Assembly (NCBI GenBank): GCA_910585965.1
Contig: CAJUHH010000004.1
Coordinates: 167,658 to 231,657 of the forward strand
DNA from: an uncultured Lachnospiraceae bacterium
GTDB taxonomy: Bacteria; Bacillota; Clostridia; Lachnospirales; Lachnospiraceae
Direction of reading: 5' to 3'
DNA length: 64,000 bases
This document shows, one piece after another, positions 44,043-53,185 of the stretch; the first letter of the stretch is position 1, and every line of letters starts with the position of its first letter. Under the pieces are notes generated by a model. The model was given only the letters and a program-made list of their open reading frames with translations, made no database searches and was not told the origin of the DNA. Made by a program: the position numbers and the translations under genes.

Positions 44043-46451
44043 ATGATACGGTTTTGGGGAAGAGAGGCTTTGGAAAATGCAACAAAGCAGGGATTAAAGC
44101 TGAATATTTTAAATGAACACGTGATTTTCAACGAGAAGATATGGAAAACAGGGAGGAAGTGTTTTACAGGCCGCCAAAGTTCTGTTGATGAGATCGTTCT
44201 GCTCCCAGTGTTGGACAGAGAGCATGAACTGGTGTGTTTTGCATGGCAGGATAAAGAAGCCAACAGGGAACTGCGAATGCTGCGGGAACTGGAGAAATGC
44301 AACGGTGCGTTAGGCTTTGAGGATTTAAACCCGAATTGTTTGAGCGTGACGATCCACGGATGCAATGAACTTGCCTACTATTTTGCGTTGTATCTTCAAA
44401 AGCGGGGGATCTGTGTCAATGTGGAAGGAAGCTTTTGGGATAGGCTGGGGTCGTGGGAATATCATAGGGCAATAGAATGCCGGAATTATGAAATATGGGC
44501 AGAAGGAGTGCATCAAAAAAATAATAATTTGTACGAAGAACAGCTGCGGAGCATTTCGGCAGAATTTGAGTGTGTGAATGAAATTTATGAGGCTAATATA
44601 AAAGCGGGAAAAATAAGAAATGCGGATGAAAGAGGAATTATTTATAAGCTGAGGAATGAAAAAGAAATTATCATCAGAGGGATTGGAACGAAGGCACAGG
44701 AAGCTTATGACTGGCTGTTATCGAATGGCATGGATATACAAGCTTTTTTGTCTGAGAAGGCGAGAAGCGAAGGGCGGACAGAATTATTTGGAAAGCCGAT
44801 AGTCAGGCAGACAGAGCTTAAGGAGCATTTTCCGGAAGCGGTATTGATAGAATGCAGTGAAAAGAATAGTGCATGGGGATTTGGAGCTGTTGATCGAAAT
44901 GACTATGAAGGATATGAAAGAAATGAGAGATACTTTTTGCTAAGGGATTATGTGGAAGTTCCTGAAAACGGTATAATGAATGTTGTCCGCGCCCAGCAGA
45001 AGAAAAATATAGTTCTTATAGGCGATATCCGTTTATGCAGCCGGCTTTGCCGGTCATGGGTAAGAGAGGGTATTGAAAGAGGCAGAATAAGGTATTGGGA
45101 TATCCTGGAAGAAAATAAATCCGAATTAGAACAAATGCAGATGCCGATGATTTTGGGGGGCAGATTAACTAAAGAAAATATTTATATGCTGATGGTGCCG
45201 GAATATGACAGCAGATATCATATTACAGACGAAGCAGCGGGTAGATATAGAAGGTATACGGAGAAATTACATGCATATGGAATATATGATTATACGGATT
45301 ATTATTCCAATATGCTGCAGTGTATCCTTTTTGCAAAAGGTGTACATTTAGATGATGAAAAACTAAAGTATACGGAAAAAGAATTATGTCCGTCTGCAAT
45401 ATTGCTTGGGGCGGCTCCGCCCCACAGCGGAAATACATTGATCAGGCATAGTTTGGCAGGCCATCCGCAAATCGTTATGATACAAGAGGTCGGTTATTTT
45501 AATAATAATTTATATTCCATCTGCATTCGTCTGGCAGAAGTGGATACAGAAAATATATTAGAGGCGTTTTGGAAATTATATGGGCAGGAGGCAGGCGAGG
45601 ATACGATATCTGAATATTTTTCAGATAAAAGAAGATTTGACTGGAAAATGGAGAACTTATTGAGGTTCAGAGACCGGGTCACATCCCAAGAGCTATTTGT
45701 GATATTTCACTTGGCTTATGAGTTTATGCATGGAAGAGAAATATCAGATCTAACGAATATCGTTATTTATTGGGAACCACATCAATGGGACCGGGAGTTA
45801 GTGGGCGAATGGTCGCACTGGCTGGGAGATGAGAAAGTGAAAGGGTTTCTGATCCGTACAGTACGCAATGCATATATGCGTACTGGTTCAGGGATAAGGA
45901 CTGAGTTTGATGCAGGGAAACGCTGGGAGAGTCTGGTAGGAAGCATGGGGACGGATGACTGGCGTCAGGAAAAAAGAAAAATATATGAAAATTGGAAAGA
46001 AAGAGTAATCAGGTTTGAAGATCTGAAACGTTATCCACGAAAAGAGTTAACAGAACTATGCGAGTGGCTGGGAATTATTTATGATGATATTTTGCTGCGG
46101 ACGACGCGGCATGGGCAGACGGCATATTACCGAAACCTTGAGGGAGAATCCACAGGATTTGGCCTTGAACCGATATATAAGCAGTATGAAGAATATTTCA
46201 GCGCTTTTGACAGAATGCGTTTATGTTTGCTTGACGGAGCTTTTCAGAAAAAGTGGGGATATCCATACATAAGCTGTCTGGAGTTCAGCAGACGGGAACT
46301 GGAAGAAATGTTTAGGAAAGAGTTTCGGTGGGAAAAGCTGCCGCAAATGGAAAATGATGGAAATAAGGCAGGCATCTGGCATAGACAGGAGCGCTTCCGG
46401 CTGCTGCTGTGGCAGGCACGGTTTATGGAAATAACGAATTTCAATTTGTAG
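44043..46451 (+). CDS. Multidomain protein with C-terminal sulfotransferase-like domain (paralog 1)
   Basis: An 802-residue protein, first of three in tandem that share an N-terminal module. Residues 1-150 begin MIRF and contain LPVLDREHELVCFAWQD and an RELRMLRELE helix. Residues 200-330 are Rossmann-like (EIIIRGIGTKAQEAYDWL, AVLIECSEKNSAWGFG). Residues 440-802 resemble sulfotransferases: GAAPPHSGNTLIRHSLAGHP near residue 459 fits the 5'-phosphosulfate loop of PAPS enzymes, and VIRFEDLKRYPRKELTELCEW fits the late family block. Compared with the next gene about 45 residues are missing near the N-terminus. It may sulfate the glycan, although this P-loop family can also use other donors. Confidence 0.65.
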   Translation: MIRFWGREALENATKQGLKLNILNEHVIFNEKIWKTGRKCFTGRQSSVDEIVLLPVLDREHELVCFAWQDKEANRELRMLRELEKCNGALGFEDLNPNCLSVTIHGCNELAYYFALYLQKRGICVNVEGSFWDRLGSWEYHRAIECRNYEIWAEGVHQKNNNLYEEQLRSISAEFECVNEIYEANIKAGKIRNADERGIIYKLRNEKEIIIRGIGTKAQEAYDWLLSNGMDIQAFLSEKARSEGRTELFGKPIVRQTELKEHFPEAVLIECSEKNSAWGFGAVDRNDYEGYERNERYFLLRDYVEVPENGIMNVVRAQQKKNIVLIGDIRLCSRLCRSWVREGIERGRIRYWDILEENKSELEQMQMPMILGGRLTKENIYMLMVPEYDSRYHITDEAAGRYRRYTEKLHAYGIYDYTDYYSNMLQCILFAKGVHLDDEKLKYTEKELCPSAILLGAAPPHSGNTLIRHSLAGHPQIVMIQEVGYFNNNLYSICIRLAEVDTENILEAFWKLYGQEAGEDTISEYFSDKRRFDWKMENLLRFRDRVTSQELFVIFHLAYEFMHGREISDLTNIVIYWEPHQWDRELVGEWSHWLGDEKVKGFLIRTVRNAYMRTGSGIRTEFDAGKRWESLVGSMGTDDWRQEKRKIYENWKERVIRFEDLKRYPRKELTELCEWLGIIYDDILLRTTRHGQTAYYRNLEGESTGFGLEPIYKQYEEYFSAFDRMRLCLLDGAFQKKWGYPYISCLEFSRRELEEMFRKEFRWEKLPQMENDGNKAGIWHRQERFRLLLWQARFMEITNFNL

Positions 46452-46479
46452 AAAATTGAAAACTAAGAGGGAGAAAGAG

Positions 46480-48960
46480 ATGATAAGATTTTATGATAAA
46501 GAAGTATTTTGCGTGGAATATGGCAGTTTAGACAGGAGTGAACTCAGATCCTTTTTCTTGCAGGGAAATGAGGGAGAGGCTGTGTGTGTTCTGAAAGAAG
46601 GAAATTATGTGGGATATATTACATGGCCTTCTTTGCTTGGAAGCGATGATATATACGAAAGTATTCAAGAAGAATCCGTTGTTTTGGATGAAAAGGTATG
46701 GGAAAAGGGAAGGCGTTATTTTTCCAGTCATACGACTGTTTTTGGAGAGGCAGTCCAGCTGCCGGTGCTGAATAAGAAAGGGGAACTGGTTTGTTTTGCG
46801 TGGCAGGATGAAGAGGCTGACCGCGAGCTGAGAATGCTGAGAGAATTGGAAGAATGCGAGGGGGCGCTGACTTTTTGCGATTTAAATCAGGGATATTCGG
46901 GGGCAACGATACATGGTTTTAATGAGATTGCTTATTATATGGCAGGATACTTGAAAAGGTTGGGGATAACTGTCAATGTGGAAGGAGAGCTGTGGAAGGA
47001 ATTCGGAGCTTGGGAAAATCAGGAGATGATGGCTCATAAAAATTATGAGATATGGGCAGAGGGAGTCTGGCAGAAGAGCGGGGATGTCCGCTATGAACGT
47101 TTAAGAAGCGTATCGCCGGAGTTTGAATGCGTGGATGATGTTTATGAGGCGAATATAAAAGCTGGATACATAACGAACGTGGGAGGAAATGTAGACTGGC
47201 TGTTAGGAAAACTGGGAGAGGAAAAAGAGATTGTCATCATAGGAACTGGTGCGGAATCGCAGGATGCATATGACTGGTTATTCGGGAAGGGTATCGAAGC
47301 ATGTGCTTTCTTATCGAAAGACAGGGTGGAAAAGGAAAGGAAGCTGTTTGGGAAACCGATTTTTGAGAAGACAGAGGCTGCACAACGGTTTTCAAAAGCT
47401 GTTTTTATAGAGTGTAGTGAAAAACATAGCGCATGGGGATTTGGAGAAGTCGATCGTTATGATTATGAGGGGTATCGAAGGAATGATAGATATTTTTTGC
47501 TGAGGGATTATATAGAAGTGGAGGAAGAGGGCCTGCAACATGTCTTACAAGGGAAAAATATATTATTTGTTGGAGACGCTGATTTATGCAGCAGGGTGTG
47601 GAGATGGAGAAAACAAAGCAGGGAAGGCGTAGCCAAAGCAGGATATTGGGACATTTTGGGAGAGGATGAGGCGGAAGCGGCGAAGCGGAAGATGGCGGCG
47701 GTAAAGAAAGAAGAGGCGGGAGATTATGATATTATAGCGCTGGTAACGCCGGAATATGACAGTATAGAGGGGGTATCGAGAAAGGCTTCCGAAAGGCGCA
47801 GCAAGTATGTGGAAGCATTGGAAGCACAGGGAATCTATGATTATACGGATTATTTTTCCTTTACTTCCAGACTGACAAGGCTGGCGATAAAAGAAGAAAT
47901 GTATATAAGGGAAGAACTTCGTCCTTCCGGCATTATAATCGGAGCAATTACTGCCCACAGCGGGAATACATTGGTTAGGCAGAGTCTTGCCGGACACCCG
48001 CAGATCATGATGATAGAAGAATATGGTTTTTTTAATGAAAATTTGTTTTCTATTTGTGTACGTCTGGCAGAAAAAGAATCCTCCGATATTATGCATGGTT
48101 TTTGGCAGTTATACAAAAATGAGGCAAAGGAAGAAGCATGGAAGCAGGGATTTCCGAACAAGGAAAAATTTATAAAAAAAATGGAAGAACTGTTAAAATG
48201 CGGTAATCAGTTTGCCTCTCAGGAATTGTTCATTATGTTTCATATTGCCTATGAAGCCATGTACGGAAGAGAAATATCTGATATGAAGGATATAATGATT
48301 TATTGGGAACCGCATATGTGGAGGTCGAAGGTTTTGCGGAAATGGTCGTATTGGCTGAGCAGCAGCGGCTTGAAAGGCTTTATATTAAGCGTAGTGCGCA
48401 ACAGCTATGTTCGCGCGGGGTCTGCCTTAAATGATTGTATAGGAAATGTACCATCATGGGGAATTATGTTGTTTTCGGAAATGTTGGAGAAAAGAATGGT
48501 ATGCCCAGGCTGGGAGGAACGGGTCATAAGATTTGAAGATTTGAAAAAGGAGCCGAGGGAAACGATGACAGATCTCTGCGAATGGCTTCATATAGCTTTC
48601 GATGAGGTTCTGATGAGGACAACGGTTCATGGAAAGACGGCATTTTATAGGGATATCACGGGGTTCGACCTTAGGCCGGTGTATAATCTGTACGAAAAGT
48701 ATTTTACAAGTTTTGACAGGATGAGGATAGGTTTGTTGCATAGCTGTTTCCAAAAAAAGTATGGATATCCGTATGTCAATCCGTTGGATTTTAGCAGAAG
48801 AGAACTTCAGGAAATGTTTTTAAAAGAGTTTTTATGGGAAAAGATACCGCAAGCTGTAGTGGGAAAAGACGAAGAAGGGGTTTGGAGAATACAGCAAGTT
48901 ATAAGGGAAAGACTTTGGAGGATGCGGTTTATGGAGGTGGAGGATGATACGATTCTGTGA
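46480..48960 (+). CDS. Multidomain protein with C-terminal sulfotransferase-like domain (paralog 2)
   Basis: An 826-residue protein with the full N-terminal module (MIRFYDKEVF, VCVLKEGNYVGYITW, LPVLNKKGELVCFAWQDEEA), a Rossmann-like middle (EIVIIGTGAESQDAYDWLFG) and a C-terminal sulfotransferase-like domain (AITAHSGNTLVRQSLAGHP near residue 491; VIRFEDLKKEPRETMTDLCEW). It aligns with the gene upstream over nearly its whole length. ATG 46480 follows GAGGGAGAAAG. It overlaps the third member of the family by 17 bp. No PAPS-synthesis genes (CysD/CysN) are in the window. Confidence 0.65.
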   Translation: MIRFYDKEVFCVEYGSLDRSELRSFFLQGNEGEAVCVLKEGNYVGYITWPSLLGSDDIYESIQEESVVLDEKVWEKGRRYFSSHTTVFGEAVQLPVLNKKGELVCFAWQDEEADRELRMLRELEECEGALTFCDLNQGYSGATIHGFNEIAYYMAGYLKRLGITVNVEGELWKEFGAWENQEMMAHKNYEIWAEGVWQKSGDVRYERLRSVSPEFECVDDVYEANIKAGYITNVGGNVDWLLGKLGEEKEIVIIGTGAESQDAYDWLFGKGIEACAFLSKDRVEKERKLFGKPIFEKTEAAQRFSKAVFIECSEKHSAWGFGEVDRYDYEGYRRNDRYFLLRDYIEVEEEGLQHVLQGKNILFVGDADLCSRVWRWRKQSREGVAKAGYWDILGEDEAEAAKRKMAAVKKEEAGDYDIIALVTPEYDSIEGVSRKASERRSKYVEALEAQGIYDYTDYFSFTSRLTRLAIKEEMYIREELRPSGIIIGAITAHSGNTLVRQSLAGHPQIMMIEEYGFFNENLFSICVRLAEKESSDIMHGFWQLYKNEAKEEAWKQGFPNKEKFIKKMEELLKCGNQFASQELFIMFHIAYEAMYGREISDMKDIMIYWEPHMWRSKVLRKWSYWLSSSGLKGFILSVVRNSYVRAGSALNDCIGNVPSWGIMLFSEMLEKRMVCPGWEERVIRFEDLKKEPRETMTDLCEWLHIAFDEVLMRTTVHGKTAFYRDITGFDLRPVYNLYEKYFTSFDRMRIGLLHSCFQKKYGYPYVNPLDFSRRELQEMFLKEFLWEKIPQAVVGKDEEGVWRIQQVIRERLWRMRFMEVEDDTIL

Positions 48961-51033
48961 CAAGGAAGTATTTGTGATTTCTGAGGAAATGGCAGAGCAA
49001 GTATCCAGAAGCGATCTATTGCATTTTTTTATACAAAACGATACGATGCAGATTATCATGATAGTAGATGATGAGAATCACGTACAAGGAACGATTGCTT
49101 ACGACAGGGTATTGAGGTATCACGAGAAGAAAGAATATATTTTGGAGAAAACATTCAAGATCTCGGAAGGGTTTTGGACGGAAGCAAAACTTTTTTTTGA
49201 ACAGCATCCATCGGCATTGGTACCGGTTGTCAACGATTGGGGGGGGTACTGGGGTTTTGCTACCAGGGCAGAGGAGAAGAAGACAGGCTGTTGGAAGTAT
49301 TGGAACGGCTGGAAAAACATATGGGCGATTCTTTATTTATTCAGGAATTATATCCTAAGATACGTCAGGTATGCATTATGGATTGCAATGAATTGGCATA
49401 TAGAATTTATGCGCTCTGCCGCAAAAAAGGGATACCGATATGTGTGGTCGGCGAAAAGTGGGAATGGTTTTCCATTACTTCTTATGAAGGTTTTTTGGAT
49501 TATCCAGAGTACGAGAAGTTTTATATATATGCGGAGGGCAATAGTATACGGCGGGAGGAGAAAGAATATGAGTCCAACAGATATGGGAGCGTCAGCAGTT
49601 CTTTTGAGTTTTTGAAAGATATTGCAGATAAAAACCAAATAAAATTAAAGCAATCAAAAATAGAAGAACTGGAGTCAAAGGGGGCAAGCGTCTTAAGCCT
49701 GGTAATTCCTCAAGAAGCAGAAGTCAGAATTCGAACAAAAGCAGAACTGGAATCTTATAGATATGGGGTTTCATTTTCGGAGTATGTCAATGCCTATGAT
49801 TATATTTCGGAACAAAAAAGAAATATCGCTGAGAGCATATATGGAAAGGAAACTTGCGAGTATTATCGGAACGGAGGTGAAGATAAAAAGACGTTTATAA
49901 ATTTTGGAAGGTTCCCATGTTTTTATATAAGGGATAATTTATCTGAAAAGAAGATATATGTAATCGGGCCATGTATCGTAGAGGGCAATTTACAAATGCC
50001 AAGCGAGTGCCTGGTCGCAAAATTACAGGAAAAAGTAGAGAAAGATGGCTATACGGTAATTGGGTGCGTTATATTATGGCACGAATATGATTTATGGGAA
50101 ATGGTAGAAGACTTGCCAATAAGGAAGCAGGATATTGTGATATGCGTAGATGAAAGAAACCGTACTCCGGAGAAGGGAAAAGGGAGAGCAGTATATCTTG
50201 ACAGCTTAGAATTGTATAACCGGCTGGAAAGGAAAACATGGTATGCAGGGGCTGCTCCTATTCATGTAAATGCGGATGGGGTGGATGCTTTATCAGACTT
50301 TCTTTATTATATGTATTTAAGGAAGGAGATAGAAAAGAAAAATAATTTGCCGGAACGGGAAAAACGTCACTGTCTGCAACAGGGCCGGATCCTGTCGATG
50401 GAACAAACAGCCGCTATTGCTTCCTATATCAATGAAATTGGGATACCGGATAAAAATGAATGGCAAAAGATAGGCGCTATTATTATGAACGGAAATCCCT
50501 TTACTTTAGGACATAAATATTTGGTAGAATATGCTGCTTCCCAGGTCGATATGCTGTATTTGTTTATCGTACAGGAGGACAGATCCCATTTTCCTTTTTC
50601 CGCGCGGTTTGCGATGGCTGCTGCAGGGGTGAGCCATCTTAAAAATGTTAAAGTTGTTCCCAGCGGAGACTTTGTGTTGTCATATAAGACGTTGCCTGCT
50701 TATTTTGAAAAAGAAGTATATCGGGAGATCAAATTAAATGCGGCTGTTGATTTGGAAATCTTTGCGCATTATATTGCGCCGGAACTGGGCATCAAATGGC
50801 GTTTTGTGGGAGAAGAACCAAACGATAGGATAACGCGCCAATATAACGAACAGATGAAAACCATCTTAAAGGAAAATGGAATTAATGTGGTAGAAATTTG
50901 CAGAAAGGAGAGTTTGGGAGAGCCGATAAGCGCTTCCAGGTTTCGGGAATTGTTTTTTGGCGGAAATATGGAAGAAAGCCTGAAGTTAGTTCCGCAGACA
51001 ACCTGGAAAATTTTATTGGAATATAAATGTTGA
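48944..51033 (+). pseudogene. Frameshifted or phase-variable third paralog ending in a citrate-lyase-ligase-like nucleotidyltransferase domain
   Basis: The gene starts at ATG 48944 (MIRFCDKEVFVISEE, coupled to the gene upstream) and reads the shared N-terminal module up to VPVVNDWGG. At a run of eight G (49239-49246) the frame is lost; the homologous continuation (VLGFCYQG, then RLLEVLERLE) is in the next frame and stays open to 51033. Nine or six G would restore one protein of about 696 residues. The last 190 residues match the catalytic part of [citrate (pro-3S)-lyase] ligase: IMNGNPFTLGHKYLVEYA and FIVQEDRSHFPFSARF, an adenylyltransferase fold. So the third paralog swaps the sulfotransferase-like domain for a nucleotidyltransferase. 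Confidence 0.75.
49239..49246 (+). repeat. G8 homopolymer at the frameshift point
   Basis: Eight G between GATT and TACT. Upstream and downstream reading frames are both well conserved with paralogs but are out of step by one base here. Confidence 0.88.
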
Positions 51034-51062
51034 ATGGAATTAAAAGAACGGAGAGGTAAATT

Positions 51063-52487
51063 ATGATACAGAAAATCGTCCTGGTCATTCCTAATTATAA
51101 TTGGGACAAGGAAAATAAAAAAGGAGAGAACAGCAGTACATTATGGCATTTTATACCTTATAATTTGTGTTTGCTGGCAGCTGTATTAGAGCAGGAAAAG
51201 CGATATGAGATAAAGGTGATTGATGCATTAGCAGAAAGCCTGAGTATAGAACAGTTTGAACTGAGAATAAGAAAAGAAGAACCGGATTTTGTCGGTATCA
51301 GTGTTTTAATGGATTTTTATGGATATACTGGGCATATTGCTGCGGAAATCATAAAAAGCATTGATAAAAATATCATAGTAGGATTGGGCGGAGTTCATGC
51401 TACAGCAAATCCGGAGAGAAATGTAAAGGACAGGAATTATGATTACGTTATGTGCGGTGAAGGCGAAGAGATGCTGCCAGAGCTGATTCATTATATTAAT
51501 GGGGAAAGAAAGACATTGCCGAAAGGCGTATGGACATATAATACTGCAGGCGGACATTCGGAATTAATTACGGATTTAGACCAGTATCCATTGCCGGCAT
51601 ATCATTTGATTGATTATTCACAATATGCTATGAAAGCAGAAAGGAAAAGTCTGGACGGGCCTGCGTCATATCCATATGCAAGAATACTGACATCAAGGGG
51701 CTGCCCATATAATTGCTGCTTTTGCCAGGTTGAGAAGATTGCAGGAAGAAAATTCAGGCCAAGAAGCGCGGAGAATGTACTAAAGGAAATCGAATGGCTG
51801 GTTGACAGATATCATGTCAAATCGCTGATTTTTGATGATGATAATTTGTTGACGGACAGACAAAGAGCGGTAAAAATTTTTGAGGGACTGGAGAAGTACA
51901 AAATTCCATGGAAAATGATTGCGACAGCCGCTTTCCTGCTTGATGACGAGCTGATCGAGCGAATGGGCAGGAGCGGATGCATTTATGTGGATATTGCTGT
52001 AGAATCGGGAACCGAGCGGATATTGCACGATGTGATAAGAAAACCGCTTAAGCTGGAAAAGGCGGTGGAAGTAGTTAAGAAATTGAAACAGGAAAATATT
52101 TATGTGGCTGCTAATTTTATTATTGGATTTCCTGGAGAGACATGGGAGGAAATACGGCAGACAATTAAGTTCGCGGAAGATTTGGGAGCGGATTATATTA
52201 AACTGTTTAATGCAGTACCACTGCCCGACACACGTTTATATCAGATGGCGAAGGAGCAGAATGCGCTGGTAGAAGGATTTGATGCGGAAAACATCAATTG
52301 GAGAAACAGCACAATAGAAACCGATGAATTTACAGCGCGTGACATGAGTATACTGCGGGCGTACGAGTGGGATAGAATTAATTTTTCAACTTATGAAAAA
52401 AGAAAAAGAACTGCGGATATGATGGGTATCTCTGTACAAGAACTGGATGAGATACGTAAAAATACGAGAAGGGCGCTAAACGATTAA
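51063..52487 (+). CDS. Cobalamin-binding-type radical SAM enzyme
   Basis: A 474-residue class B-type radical SAM protein. Residues 1-150 look like a B12-binding domain (FVGISVLMDFYGYTGHIAAE, VGLGGVHATANPE), and the radical SAM core has CPYNCCFC near residue 217. Later GFPGETWEEIRQTIKF is typical of the Elp3/MiaB-like core. The family contains methyltransferases, including ones that methylate phosphorus or unactivated carbon, and ring-forming enzymes. Its place just before GmhB and the phosphoramidate operon makes the glycan or its phosphorus groups possible substrates, but this is speculation. The ATG follows GGAGAGG. Confidence 0.83.
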   Translation: MIQKIVLVIPNYNWDKENKKGENSSTLWHFIPYNLCLLAAVLEQEKRYEIKVIDALAESLSIEQFELRIRKEEPDFVGISVLMDFYGYTGHIAAEIIKSIDKNIIVGLGGVHATANPERNVKDRNYDYVMCGEGEEMLPELIHYINGERKTLPKGVWTYNTAGGHSELITDLDQYPLPAYHLIDYSQYAMKAERKSLDGPASYPYARILTSRGCPYNCCFCQVEKIAGRKFRPRSAENVLKEIEWLVDRYHVKSLIFDDDNLLTDRQRAVKIFEGLEKYKIPWKMIATAAFLLDDELIERMGRSGCIYVDIAVESGTERILHDVIRKPLKLEKAVEVVKKLKQENIYVAANFIIGFPGETWEEIRQTIKFAEDLGADYIKLFNAVPLPDTRLYQMAKEQNALVEGFDAENINWRNSTIETDEFTARDMSILRAYEWDRINFSTYEKRKRTADMMGISVQELDEIRKNTRRALND

Positions 52488-52519
52488 ATATGTTTTGCGG
52501 GATCGGGTTTTTATATTAT

Positions 52520-53068
52520 ATGAATCAACATTATACAAAGAAAAAACCAGCAGTATTTTTAGATAGGGATGGAGTATTGACAGAGGAGAACGGTTATGTG
52601 TGTTCCATAGAAGAGATGCGTATATTTCCATATGCGAAAGATTGTGTCCGGCAAATAAAGAAAAAGGGATATTATACAATTGTCATTACAAATCAGAGCG
52701 GGGTAGCCAGAGGGCTTTTTACGGAAGAGATGCTGATAGAAATGAATAACTATTTGCAAAAAAAAATAGGCGTGGATGCAATATATTACTGCCCTCATTA
52801 TCAGAAGGGCAAAGAAGAGAAATATACAATGAATTGCAATTGCCGTAAACCTAAAACAGGAATGATAGAGAGAGCTTGTAAGGAGTTTGATATAGATATG
52901 GAAAAATCTTTTTTTGTAGGCGATCGAGCGGGGGATATTATGGCAGGAAGGAATGCGGGAATTAAAACAGTGTTGTTAGAGTCAGGATATGGAACAGAAA
53001 GATTGGAGAATAATGTTATACCGGATTATATATTTGATGATTTAAGAAAGGTCATACAAATATTATAG
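52520..53068 (+). CDS. gmhB: D-glycero-D-manno-heptose 1,7-bisphosphate phosphatase-like protein (GmhB)
   Basis: A 182-residue HAD phosphatase with the FLDRDGVL motif, ITNQSGVARG, the zinc-binding group CPHYQ...CNCRKPKTGM, and VGDRAGDIMAGRNAG. These are the standard features of GmhB, which removes the C7 phosphate from heptose 1,7-bisphosphate before nucleotidyl transfer. It fits the HldE-like enzyme at 33.9 kb and the gmhA remnant at 32.5 kb. The start may be ATG 52520 or, less likely, 52490; neither has a strong ribosome site. Confidence 0.88.
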   Translation: MNQHYTKKKPAVFLDRDGVLTEENGYVCSIEEMRIFPYAKDCVRQIKKKGYYTIVITNQSGVARGLFTEEMLIEMNNYLQKKIGVDAIYYCPHYQKGKEEKYTMNCNCRKPKTGMIERACKEFDIDMEKSFFVGDRAGDIMAGRNAGIKTVLLESGYGTERLENNVIPDYIFDDLRKVIQIL

Positions 53069-53105
53069 CAAATGAAAATTTTTTCATAACAGACAAAAGT
53101 TTCCC

Positions 53106-53134
53106 TTGACAAGGCTGTTCATATTGGTAATTAT
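53106..53134 (+). promoter_or_regulatory. Predicted sigma-A promoter of the phosphoramidate operon
   Basis: Perfect TTGACA (53106-53111), 17-bp spacer, AATTAT (53129-53134), 52 bp before the start at 53186. Confidence 0.55.
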
Positions 53135-53185
53135 GGTAAGAGAAACAGCAATAGGAACGATAGAATACAGTTATGGGAGATAACC

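Noticed and set aside
50400..51033. Citrate lyase ligase (CitC) and hence citrate fermentation
   Set aside because: Only the C-terminal nucleotidyltransferase fold is similar; no citrate lyase subunits are present and the N-terminal part is shared with the sulfotransferase-like paralogs.
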